Origin: Rhineura floridana
Lineage: Eukaryota; Chordata; Lepidosauria; Squamata; Rhineuridae
Direction: 5' to 3'
DNA length: 64,000 nt
Assembly: GCF_030035675.1 (NCBI RefSeq)
Contig: NC_084495.1
Location: 10,757,001 to 10,821,000 of the forward strand
Part shown: in pieces, positions 1 through 12,941 of the stretch
How the letters are laid out: each line of letters opens with the position of its first letter
How positions within the stretch are numbered: position 1 is the stretch's first letter
The notes under the pieces: model-generated
What the model was told of the DNA's origin: nothing
What the model saw: the letters and a program-made list of their open reading frames with translations, nothing else
Databases searched by the model: none
Translations under genes and position numbers: made by a program

Positions 1-465
1 CATAATACTCGTTCTACACATGCAAGACATAGTGTGGCAGCACCAGAGCTTGGAAAAGTTACTTTTTTAAAACTACAACTCCCATCAGCCCCAGCCAGCA
101 TGGCCACTGGATTGGGCTGATGGGAGTTGTAGTTCAAAAAAGTAACTTTTCCAAGCTCTGGGCAGCACCTACTCTTTGGAACTCCCTGCCTAATGACATC
201 AGGCAGACACCTTTGCTGTATTCTTTTTGGCACTTGCTTAAAACATTTCTGTTTAGGCAAGCCTGTCCAAACACAGAGGTGCTGATGTGTTTTAATCTCT
301 CGTTTAGTCTGTTGTTATTTGCAAAATACTGTATCTTAAAATGTGTTTAATTACTGGTTTTAACTTTATATATATATATATATAATTTTAATGTTTTTTG
401 TAAACTGCTTAGAGGTTTTTCACAATCAAGTGGCTTATACATTTTGTTAAATAAATGAAAAAATG
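1..465 (+). repeat. L2-like LINE 3' end, interrupted by a MITE
   Basis: After 161 the text runs through an ORF2-tail-like stretch (tttggaactccctgcc) and the AT-rich L2 3'UTR (gtaaactgcttagagg) to an aaataaatg tail. It is the same 3' family as 33745-34075, 43430-43685 and 61894-62215. The MITE at 44-160 sits inside it. Confidence 0.65.
44..160. mobile_element. Foldback hAT-type MITE (copy 1), exact 8-bp TSD
   Basis: A 117-bp near-perfect palindrome starts CAGAGCTTGG and ends CCAAGCTCTG. The 8-bp direct repeat ggcagcac flanks it exactly (36-43 and 161-168). CAG...CTG ends and an 8-bp TSD are diagnostic of the hAT superfamily. Same family as 28568-28683, 63779-63894 and the half copy 40686-40738. 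Confidence 0.88.
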
Positions 466-560
466 AAATGAACACTTGAAGAGGAAGCAAAAGCAAGGCA
501 TTGGATTGGAAGCAGTGAAACCTTTTATATATGTCTGTGTGTGTCTGATGTCTTCTCTAG

Positions 561-753
561 AATGGCTGGGTGTTACGAGGCCTTAGATGGGGGCAGCACT
601 GCAGAGGCCATCGTTGACTTCACAGGAGCAGTTACAGAATCCATTGACATGGCCGACGGCAAATATAGCTATGATATAATTGAGCAGGCAAAGCTCTTTG
701 AAGAGTTGCTGAAAGTGCAAAGAAGAGGGGGGTTGATCTGCTGTTACATCACG
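561..753 (+). CDS. CAPN6: CAPN6 exon A (protease core, part)
   Basis: Acceptor tcttctctag precedes position 561 and donor gtatgt follows 753. One base completes a split codon, then 64 codons run from [11 protein letters not shown] to GGLICCYIT. The VDFTG and RRGGLICC blocks are hallmark calpain core motifs; human CAPN6 also has GGLICC where CAPN5 has GGLISA, which supports CAPN6. The following intron is about 8.0 kb and repeat-rich. Confidence 0.93.
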
Positions 754-3700
754 GTATGTATATATGAGAGCCAATGTGGTGTAGTGGTTAAAGAGACTAT
801 GACCTGGTAGAGCAGGGTTCAAATCCCTACTCAGCCATGAAGCTTGCTGGGTGACAGTCTCTCAGCCTGATCTACCTCACAGGGTTGTTGTGAGGATAAA
901 AAAGAAAGGGTGGAGAACCAGTCATGTCACCTTGAGCTTCTTGGAGGGAAAGATGGGGCATAAATGTAATAAGAAATAAAAATAAATAATATTGCTAGCA
1001 GCCTCATACTCGGTGTTGCTTGGGAACTCTACAAAAGTTTTAAAAATTCAAGAAAAAGAAAATCAGTGCAGGTTTTAAGTCAATGGTTAAAATTGAATGG
1101 TTCTGTCCACCATTTTGATTCAAAATGGTGTCCAATCCAAACATAAATGAAAACCTGCTATTTTATCTCAGGAACAATTGTGCAAAATATGGTCATGATA
1201 AGGTATCCAAATGCATAGTGAAAAAACAAGGTCTTTCCTCAATATAGAATATTGCCCACTATTCTTTTCAAAGAAGCCCAAGGTGGCAAACTTCAAAGCA
1301 GTAAAAGCAATACAATTAAAATACAATAAATAAAAACATTTAAAACTGTTAAGGGCATCTAAAAACATTTTAAAACAGTCGTGTATCCTCACAGCTACTA
1401 ACTTCAAGGTTGTCAGTAGGGATGGGTAAGAAATTCAATTCAGTTTGCATTTAAAGCCGAATCTAAAACATCGTAAGAACCGAAGCTCTGCCATCCTTTC
1501 AAATCTGTACGTACCCAAATTTTGCGATGCATTTCTCCAACCAAACACTCTTTACAAAAATGCATATCTTGGGGAAAGTGTGCATTAAAATGACTTTATT
1601 AGGTAAAATAACATACAAAAATGCAATATATATATATCGGAGAAATTGCTTGCAAAAATGTGTACGTTAGTCAAAACTGCATACAAAAATGTACTGAGCA
1701 GGAGAAATTTGCCCTAAAATGCTAAAACATTTTTAATGAGGATTTTTTGCTTTTTAAAAATTGCAAATTGCTGCAGAAGTATGGAGAACTGAATTTCAGA
1801 TTAGAAAAAAGAGAAAGTGACAGAACTGAAACTGACAGATCCTTCCATCGCTGCGTGCCAGGAGCGGTGCCTTTCTATGCAGATGAAGCTGTTGCAGGTC
1901 ATATGGAGACTTTTGTTGAAGTTCAAGCAGGCAAACATCTGCAAATCCCCCCATCCAGAAGGGAACAATAGATGGACCTGTACTTTTTACCCCATAAACA
2001 GCTGAAGGAGGAGCATTTTCAGTGGCAAAAAGCAGTAAAAATGGGCATGCTTCCTCCACCCATCTGTCACATATCCTCCCCGCGTCCAAAGAAAGAACTC
2101 TCATGCACCAGAAATAGCTTGACATTTATTTCCAAGTCAACCTGAATTGACCCCTCATCCACAAACCAACCCAGCTCACCAAAACAACCCTCCCTCCCTT
2201 GAAAAGGCCCACTTGCTGGGCCAAGCATGGAAGGAGTAGAAGCTACACTTTGGAGAGAGAGAAGGTGGGAGGTCTTTCCTACTCTCCCTTCTCTAGTGCT
2301 TGACCGATTGCATAACAGTGGACTAGAACAGAAGGCCCCAGTAGGAAGGATCATCTAGGGATGGGCCGTAGCTCAGTGGCAGAGCATCTGCTTTGAATGT
2401 TGAAGGTCCCAGGTTCAATCCCTGGCATCTCCAGGTAGATGTGGGAGAGATCTTCTGCCTGAAATCCTGGAGACGGAGAAAAAAAGGGGGGACCCCAAAA
2501 TGCTTGAAAAAATGTTTATTTTAACAAAAGCCCACCATGTTCGGCCACTCAGTAGTTTGGCCTTCATCAGAGGATGAACTGGTCTAAAATATTCTTTTCT
2601 AGCAAATCTGCTCATGATGATAAATGACCACTATTCTAGATTTGCTTGAAAAGAATATTTTAGACCGGTTCATCCCCTGATGAAGGTCAAACTACTGAGT
2701 GGCCGAAACGCATTGGGCTTCTGTTAAAATAAACATTTTTCCAGCATTTTGGGGTCCCCTTTTTTTCTCCTTTTGCTTTTGGATGCTTGCCACCTTCTGC
2801 TATTGAAATCCTGGAGAGCCACTGCCCTTCAGTGTAGACAGATACCGAACTAGATGGACCAACTGTCTGACTCAGTCTAAGGCAGCTTCCTATGTTCCTA
2901 CTTTCCAGCTGCAGACGCACATGTGGTGGGGCAGAGCTGCCCTCCCAACACTGGTGTCACTGTTGCTTCCTGGATAGGACCGGGTCAGGGTGGATGGTGA
3001 GGTCTGGGCTACTTGGTTGCACCAATGGCCCCACAAGATTGGCAGCAGCCATTTCACCATTGCAACCATGCAGCTCCAATCTTGCTGGGGGACTGCCACA
3101 TCCCCATCCCTTGTAAGTTAAGTCAGGAGAGTGCCTCCCCAGCTCCTCCCCACCACATGTACCACTACTGGCTTCTGCCACTGCAGCAAAGTGTATTATT
3201 GGTTGGCTTATTTGGGAGGATGCCTGAGTTAAGTTTAACTGTGTTCCGCACTAGGAAGAGTTTCCCCTCTCTCCCGTCCACCTTATATGTAAAAAAAACA
3301 CCAACAACTCCTGGTGGCTTTTCATCTCACCTTCTTAAAACCATGGGAGGTCTTGGGAGGTCTTCAATAGGAAGAATCAAGAAAGGTGGGCTGATCTTCT
3401 CTTCTCAGTGCACAGTGCCAGGAGACTAGGGGCGTGTGCCATGTTGTCAACTTGGACGTGACAATGGCAAGGCCAAATAGTTTTGACTGGCTCAGTGCCA
3501 TTCACCCTTAGAAAGCCTCCAAAAGTCCTCTGCAGGAGTTCCTTCACAGGCACGCTGGGGATTTGCCTGCAACCCCCATGTGTCTCTTGCCCTGCTCTTG
3601 ACCCTTGCAGGAACATAAGGTTCTGACCCTCTGGAACGGGGAGAGAAATGAGTAATTTCTAGATCAGATTTAGATGAAATTAGATAAAGCACATTTTTCC

Positions 3701-6700
3701 AGTTTGCAATCCAAGCTTCTGCTGCCGCCTCTCCAGTTCATCCTGCTATTTCTCTCTTGTGCTCACAATCAATTTTCCGAACATTTATTAAGCACCGTTG
3801 ACAAATGCTCATTTGATGGTGATGCTCTCTCCTTACACATCCCAGTTGCATTTTATTTATTCATTTACAAGCAGTTATAAACTCCTCAGCAGTTTAAAAT
3901 CTCCAGCAGTATACTCAAAAATACAACACAAAAACACCAATGTAATGAAAACGAGATATATATAAGAACAGGAAGATAGCAACAATAACAAATCCTATGG
4001 CATTTCTTGGAGGATGGAGCTTACTCATACAAAATTACCTTTATTACACAAAGCATTCTTTTAAACACACATTCACACATTCACACACACAAAGATAGAA
4101 CCGACCAACTTGTTGTGGCCTAAGCATTCAGAGGCCACTTCCTTGGGTACATTAAATAAAAGAGTATGAGCCTGAGACCTTCTGCATGCAAAGTGGTGCA
4201 TGTGCATGATATGATAAGAAGAGGTTGGTTGGAATGAAACAGAGCGAGGCTTGGATGTGGAGGACTGCTAAGGCTACTGGAGGCCTTCAAGAGGTAGCTG
4301 GACAGCCATCTGTCAGGGATGCTTTCAGTTGCATTCCTGCACTGAGCAGGAGGTTGGACTTTATGGTCTTATAGACCCCTTCCAACTCTACTATTCTATA
4401 AAGTACACTTCTACCAACATATCTGGGAGAGGTTACTCCGTGTGTGTGTGGGGGGGTGCAGCTTCTATCACAGTTATTTTTAATTACTAATAATGCTGTT
4501 TTGTGGAGTTTCTTGTATTTTTGGATTTGCTTATTGTTAATAACATTTACGTTTAAGATAATATTTTATTTTTTCTGGTAATTATGGTGCTTTGAATGCG
4601 TCTTTGATATCTTATCTTCATCTGTAATGTTTTCTTTTACTAATATGTGTTTTGTTTGGTGCTTTCATCTAGGTTGTGAACAGCTTTGAGATTTTTTTTT
4701 CTAGAAATATAAAGCGGTTTAGAAATTTCAATCAATGGGATGGCAAATGCACACAAAAAGTTGCTTAATTTAATCAACTGAGTCAGGCCTTTGGTCCATC
4801 TAGTTCAGTGCTGTCTGCAACGACCAGCAGCAACTCTCCATGATTTCAGTTGGGGGTCCTTCCCAGCCCTACCTGGAGATGCTGGGGATGGAACCTGGAG
4901 CCTTCTGCATGCAAGGCAGCTGCTCTAACACTGAACGCAAGAGCACTCTCCCCTCCTGTGGTTTCCAGCAATTGATATTCAGAGGCGTAGCGCCTCTGAG
5001 TGTGGATGTAGAATCGAGCCATCATGGCTGGTATCCACTGGTAGCCCTCTCCTCCATGAATTTGTCTAATCCTCTTTTAAAGCCATCCAAGTTGATGGCC
5101 ATCACTGCCTCTTGTGGGAGTGAATTCCATAGTTTAACTGTGCCCTGTGTGAAGAAGGACCTTCTTTTGCCTGTCCTGAATCTTCCAACACTGAGCTTCA
5201 TTGGATGTCCCCAAGCTCCAGTGTTATGACAGAGGGAGAAAAGCCTTTTGCTCTATCCACTTTCTCCATGCCATGCATAATTTTATAAACTTCTCTCATG
5301 TCACCTCTTACTTGCCTTTTCTCTAACCTAAGAAGCCCCAAATGCTGCAACCTTTCCCTATAAGGCAGTTGCCCCGCCCCCTTAAGCAGTATTGATGCCA
5401 GAAGAATTAGAACATGATTTTAATAGACAACAGAGGAAGCTGCCTGATTCTGAGTCGGACCATTGGCTCCTCTGCCTCAATATGATCTGCAAAGACTCTC
5501 GCAGCTTTATGCCAGGCGAAAAGAAGAAGGGATATGACTGGTCATGTGAGCCAGATGCTTTCCATTATGTTTATGGAATGAGTGTGTTACACAGGATTTT
5601 GGGACAAACAGTGGCACAGTCTTTTGCTGCTCCATTTTCATGAATTCAGTAAGAAACAGTGTTCACAGATGCTCATCAGAACATAGGTAGCTGCCTTATG
5701 TTGACTTTTTCTTCCATTTTACTCAATATTGTCTACACTGACTGGCAGCAGCTCTCTGGGGTTTCAGACAGTGGGCATTACCAGCCCCCTCAGATGCCAG
5801 GGATAAGAATAGAAAGTTTTCTCCATTTCAATTTCTCATTTTTGTTTCAGTCCAGAATTCAGTTCTCTACATTTCTGCATCAGTTTGTGAATCCTCATGA
5901 AAATTCAGTGTTTCAGTGTGATTTTTTTTAAAAAACACACACACACACACATTTTGGTAGGCAGTTCTGACTAACATACACATTTTTGCAAGCATTGTTT
6001 CATAATATAATGAATTTTATGTTGTTTTCCCTAATATATTCATTTTAATGCACACTTTCCCCTAATATATTCATTTTTGTAAACACTGGTTGGGGAACCG
6101 CATTCCAAAATTCAGATAAGTGTGAATTTTGAAGGATGGCTGTGTTTTGATTCACATATTTTATTTCAGAAAATGTGAGTTTGATAGATTTGGCTTTAAA
6201 TGCAAACTGAATTGCCTGGTACCTTCTGCACGCAAAGCAGGTGCTCTACTCCTGATCTACAGTCCTTACCTTGTCTCTTCATTCTCTTGCCTGCATGGAG
6301 ACTTTCTGGTTTGGCTTATGTTAACAATAAGTCATGGTGACCGCGTATATCACATTGGGAGTTATAGTCAGTGGTGCTCTACATTTATCTATCCAAGAGG
6401 ATTGAGACACTCCAGACTATGAATTTCTTATGATCTGTAATATAAAAATACATATGGCAAAGACAATTAAATGCTGAGTAAGATGCTGTGTGTGAGAGAG
6501 AGATACCATCAGTATTCATCAGTTTAACTCTATTTTTTGGATATTCACACAAATGGCTGATTCGGACATGAATATCTAGAGTCATGCCATTTAGGGCATT
6601 CACAAAAGGCAGGAGATTGGTTGTGTGGTAGACTGTTGTGTGTGGACAGTTTGCTTCAATTTCTGCCACTCGATTCCTCAAAGCGAAGTGTCTCTGAAAA

Positions 6701-9700
6701 TGGTTCTTTGGGGACAACAGCAATATCAATGCAACAGTGAAGACAAAGGAGTTTCCCTCTCCACTTTTCTTGCAGAGATGGATGGTGTTGCAAGCACCAT
6801 TGTATGTTGCTAAATGGAGAGCTTTTTTCCCTTTCCACCCCTTTACTTAACATTAATAAAATACAATCAAGAACAAAAATTAAATCTAAAATAGCAAAAA
6901 CAGGCCATCTTCCATTGCCAAGAAAATAAGGCATAAATGGATAATAAAGGAGATAGGAGATAAACGAATGTTGAAAGATAAAAACAGTAAAAAAAATGAT
7001 AGGGACGTAAAAGTCCAGTAGCCCCTGACCACAAGAAAAAATGAAAATACAGAAACATCTCTATAAATATCTCCATACAAAGTATTGATTAGCAGGAATC
7101 AGGTTTTGCTGAGGATGATCAGAAATTGTTATACGACTCCACCATATAGCAGCAAAGTCCTGTGACTGTGCCTTTCTTCATAGCACCTTAAAGGGATACT
7201 TGAATTTTTCTGAAAGGGCAGAGCGCAGCGCCATTCAAAACCAATTATTCATGGTAATGCTGGTGACATTCTTCTGGCTCCGAGCTACTACAAGCCTTGC
7301 AGCTGCTAACAAATAAGTCACTAACGTTTTTAAAATAAGAGTAGAATTGTCACCTTTAATTGCATGTGTAGCTTAGAACCCACAACAGAAAGGTGATCAC
7401 ATTTTTTGGTTTATCAGGTAATCCACAGATTCTGTGTTTGAATGCAGAAAGCATTCGTTTAGTAAGAACTGCTTTAAAAAAAAAATTAAAAAAGGAAGGA
7501 AGAGTGTTGCAATTCAGGGTGGCAAGTCAGCACCAAGATTAATTGAAATCTTTTCAGGCTTCGCAGTTTTAACAAGGAATAGTGTTATAACCCCATATGC
7601 TGTCATGGAAACGCATGCTGTGTTGTTTGTGAAGAACACAAGTGAAGAATTGTTAGGTCTGTGAAAGGCCCATGGGAAATGTCAGTGGATCTCAATGTAA
7701 CTTATGAAGTAATCTCTACGAGCTGGGAAGGTCACTGCGGATTTGGCATTAGTCACCAGTGATCATCATAGTTAGAAAATTGCTGAACAGTTTTTAAAAA
7801 ATATATAATTCTCCCCTGCCCTTCAGAAATTTTTCTTTTAATTGCTATGATCCTAAACGTGAAGGGAGGGGAAGGGGAAGGATGCATATTGCAGGACTTC
7901 TTACAATTCTGGTCTTAAAGAAATTAGGTTCTTTTGCATTTTAAAAAGATCCAGTCAGATGTCAGTAAACGTTTTCGGACAAGCACTTCCATCATTCAGG
8001 TTATGTTTTATTGCATTTTTATTCTGCCTTTTCCTACCAAAGTGTTTAGCGCGGTACTCTCCCACACATGTTGTTTATACAACAACCCTGGGAGTTAGAT
8101 TAGACCAGAAGTCAGCAATCGTTTGGGTGGCCAGTAGGCACATGTGGAATATTGGGCAAAAGTTGCAGAATGGGTTGCCATGGGATGTGTAGCAGGGCAC
8201 AAAATGGCTGCCACATTGGAAAAAAACACAAAACAGATCCACAGAATGGTGTGGGCATTATTGATTGATTGATTAAATTCATATCCTGCCCTTCCTCCCA
8301 AAAGAAGCCCACTTATATCAGCCACTGCCACACAGAAAGACACTCTTAGCCCTTTATTCAGAATGGAAGGAAGAGTGTCCAGTCCTGTGTCCAATATATT
8401 CATAAAAATAAATACAGTGGAAGTAACATACAATCATGCATTATATTAGGAGCATTTGTTTGCAAAAATGTGTACTTTAGCCAAAACTGCCGACAATAAC
8501 GTTTGCATTAGGAGAAATTCACACTAACATTTTCATTTTTTAAAACACACGTTGCTGCAGAAATGTGGAGAACTGAATTTAAGCCTGGAAAAATGAGAAA
8601 CTAGGATGGGGGCGGGGAAAACATTTAAGAAAGAAGCTAGAGCATCATTTAAGAAGAAGAAAATGTGTTCTTCAAAGACTTTTAAAATCCTTGCATTCAT
8701 TCACGTTTATCTTATGCTACAGCCTCTCTCCTCGAGCGAATTTGAGGGACAGACTGAAATGGGTTTGGTCAAGGGCCATGCCTACGCGGTGACAGAAGTC
8801 CTGAAGATGCGCCTTGGAGAGAAGATCCTATCATGTGCAAAGTCTGAGAAACTCTTCATGATCAGGTTGAGGAATCCCTGGGGAAAGAGCGAGTGGACTG
8901 GTGCATGGAGCGATGAGTAAGCAATGCATACTTTGGTATCTAGAAGGATTCGTTTGCCACTTTGTGAGGAAGGTACTGATCCTTACAAAGAGACTAAAAG
9001 AAGCTCACTGCTTTCCAAAGGACAGGTGAAGACAGATGTAACATGCCGAGGATTGAACCTGGGACCTTCTCCATGCAAAGCAGATAATCTACCTCTGAGC
9101 TGCGGCCCTTCCCCATAGCTATAGACCTCTCTAGTTGGGACAAATTCTACTTAAATTATGCCTGGCATTACAGCTTCAGTGTGTGATTCCATCCTTAGAT
9201 ATACCAAAAGTCTGTATTGTCTCAGTGTTTCAGAGGGCAGATCTGATCATATCTGGAGGGATGCATCGCCTAGGTTTCATTCAGATGCTCTCTAGTTCTG
9301 AAATCCTTTCAGACTAAAGGCCATTAAAGGTGTCTATTGCACATGCTCTGTGTCTCGACCATTTATCTCATCCCTTTAGCTCCCCAAAGAGCAGTCTCAT
9401 GATTCTGCCAAATGGCTACACTTTCATTCCCCTTTGCTTATATCTATTGCAGCTGGTGAACATAGAAATGCTTTCTGTTTGGGGCTGTTTTTTTTTATAA
9501 AAAAATAACACCTTTCCTAAGTAGTGGAACACTTCATCTTTGTTATCTCTCAGTAGTCTTTTCAACAACAACAGCCTCTGGTTAAACGCAAATGGTCCAT
9601 CTAGGTCAGTGTTGTGTACACCGACTGGCAGCAGCTCTCCAGGGCTTCAGGCAGGAGTCTCTTCCAGTCCTTTCCGGAGATGCTGGGAACTGAACCTGGG

Positions 9701-12700
9701 ACCTTCTGCATGCTACAGGACATTTTTAAAGGAATTTTTACTGGGCATCCATTTTTCCATTCTATTGGCTTGCACATGGAAGTCTCTGTGCCATGTACAG
9801 GCCCTGATATTTGGACTGAGGGGAAAGTGGTTCAAACTAAAACATCAAGAACAACAAATGGAGGGAATACAGCCTTGCAAATGCATTTAGTAAAATTCTT
9901 ACTTGCCTGCCTACCCACCAGGAAATACGTGAATGAAAAAGCAAATTGAAATTAAGAACTGTTGCTGATGGCCCACACTCTGCTGTAGCAGAATTCTTAC
10001 CAAAAAAAGAATGAAAATATGGAGAACCAGACATTACTATGTACAGGGACAGAGATTTTGTTAAGACATTTTTCAGAAAGTCTGGTGGTTTGAAATAACT
10101 AGAAGAATTATTGTGTAATGGGCCCCTGTGTTCTACTGTTTCTGTTCAGTTTCACTAAAATGTCATACCACTAGCCAGTGTTTCAGTAGCTTCCAATCTG
10201 AATGTGTGTTCTTGGTTCCTTGTTTAAATGTTATGTGCCCATTTGTGTCTTCTCGGTGTCCACAAGCTACGACGGGGTGTCCATTTGGACACACAACTAT
10301 TACTTTCAGAATGCCTTATCATGCAAAGCAGATGCTCTGCCACTGAGCTATAGCCCTCCCCCTTTAACAGGTTCATAGGAAGCTGTGTTATACTGAGACA
10401 GGCCAATATTATATTGAGCTGCGTTATATTGAGCCAGTTATATTGGTCCATCTAGCTCTGTACTGACGACACTGACTGGCAGCAGCTCACCGGGGTTTCA
10501 GGCTGGACTGTTTCCCAGCCCTACTTGAAGATACTGGGGATTGAACTCGGAACCTTCTGCATGCAAACTGAAAACTCTGCCAAGGAGCTATAGCTCTTCC
10601 CCTTAAACAGATGTTTATATAAACAAAAGGGCTGTTTCGTTTAACAATCATTATTTTTCTCCTCTCCAGATCCGAGGAGTGGAAAAAAGTGAGCAAAGCA
10701 GAATGGAAGAAATTAGGACTCACAATCGAAAATGACGGAGAGTTCTGGTGAGCGAGGGAAGCGGAGCACAGCATGCTTCCTGCCAATTATTAGTCCAGAC
10801 AACTGAAAGGCCTGGAACATTTCATGGGCAGGAGGGGAGAACTGGGGTGTAAGGAGAGCACCAGCCTCTGGTGCTCCGCTTTCCATCAGGTCTGGGCACC
10901 AGCTTTTGCAAGAGACAATCCCTCAGTGAGTCCACCACCTCACCTCAGCAGGTTCTGAGGCCTCTTGCCAATGAGGCCCTTACTGGGCTGTGGGCCCTCT
11001 GCATATGCCCGACCATGACAACCTTTGGCGCTGGCCCCGGATTCAGCCCAACACCCCATATCTCTTCACTCCAGCTCTCAGGATACTCCTTTGGTTCTTT
11101 TTCTCTCTCTCCATCACTCCCTCCAATATTCTCCCATCTAGCCCAGGCCAACACCTAACAAATGACTTTCATCTCTGTTTCTGGTGACAGCAGAGAACAC
11201 CCAGAGAGGGAAGAGTGTGTAATTTAATGTGAACTTCAGTGAGGGAGATGGCAACAGAAGGGACACTGCTGCTGGTTTACTAGGGCTATGCACGCAGCCC
11301 CCTCCCATCCAATCCAGGTCCTGAACCAGCACTTCAGAACAGACCTGATCCCACCCAAATTTTGTGTGTGTGTGTTCGTGCCCTAACTAAATACTATATG
11401 TGATTGGGGCAGGAGAAGAAGGAGATTGCATGTCCATGAGCCAAGGGAGATGGAGCTCTTTCTCCCCCTGTCTCCAGACGACATGTTTCATCAGGGTTTT
11501 GAGCCCTTATTACCCATGCAGTTGGGAGCGATGCCACTGTCAGTTACCAGGAGGGGAAGTGAGGCAGCGGGGAGCTCAGCATAGTGGGGGCGCAGCCGCA
11601 AGAGCATTGCATTGAAGCTTCAGCACCTTGGACAGCTCCTTGGAAGGTCAGACCAAAACTCAGAGCACAGTCATGAAGCCACCAGCTGCCACTGCAGGAA
11701 AGAAGCCAACGCTGGTCTGCCAGCCGTTGCTGTGGAGAAGGAGGTGTGGGCAGGGTGCCTGTATACATCGCTCCAAGATGCAAGTTTAATTAGGCTTTAA
11801 ACCCTAATGAAACATGAGGTCAGGGGGCAGGGAGAAGGCTGCCTGTGTTAGTCTCCTTGCTGCTCCCCCCCTTTTGTCAGTGCCTTATCACCCGAGGTTG
11901 GCTCTGCTGTATTTTGGATCTGCTAGCGGTGGTAACGCAGCCGAAGCTCTGCTCACGGCCAGAGTTTGATTCCAACGGAAGGAGGAAGTCGAATCTCCGG
12001 TAAAAGGGGTCAAGGTCCACGCAGCCTTCCATCCATCCGTGGTCAGTAAAATGAGTACCCGGCATATGCTGGGGGGTAAAGAGAGGCCGGGGAAGGAACT
12101 GGCAATCCCACCCCATATATATGGTCTGCCTAGTAAACATCGCAAGACGTCACCCCAAGAGTCGGAAACGACTCGCACTATAAGTGCAGGGACACCTTCA
12201 CCTTTACCTTTTAGCAATTATTATGGGGCCCCACTGTTAGTTGTTTTAGATCAGGGGTTCCCAAACGGCGGTCCATGGAACAGTAGTGGTCCACATGTTT
12301 CATTCAGGTGGTCTGTGGCATGTCTATGAAAAACACAATTTGAATTCTATGGAATTCAAATTGTAATACAATAAAATACAGCATAAGAAACCACTTTAGG
12401 TGACACTGGTATTTTCATGCTATTGTGTCTAGTTGTTGCGTGCTGCTTTAAAATGCTGATCTTTTAAATTGATTTTTTTTTGTATTTTTGGTGCTGCTTT
12501 TATGGTGCCGTAAACTGCTCAAAGATTTCTATCAAATATGGAGCAGCATATAAATTACCTAAATATTAGTAAATCCATGAGCCAAATCAGATGTGCATAT
12601 TGCCTGGAGAAAGTACAAAATTCTGTTGAGGTATGCACATTCCCAAACCCTCTTGGAGATTATATATAATGACCAGAGAATGTGAAAATTTCAATTGCTT

Positions 12701-12910
12701 GTTGTTGCCTTGGGCTCCTGCTGGGAGGAAGGATGGGATATAAATCTAATAAACAAATAAATAAATAATAAATTGTGTACATTGACTAGGAAATGTGCAC
12801 AATTCCCTCTTCATGGATGGATTATTTTCACATTTTCCATGAGGCCTGAGGAATGTGCACAATGATTGGTCATTATGCACATTAACCACTCAAGCTACAT
12901 TCTCCTTTAC

Positions 12911-12941
<31 letters not shown>

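Noticed and set aside
2358-2440. tRNA genes at the many A-box/B-box heads (also 43148, 63478 and reverse copies)
   Set aside because: Heads continue into a SINE body and shared 3' end, and no closed acceptor stem is visible.
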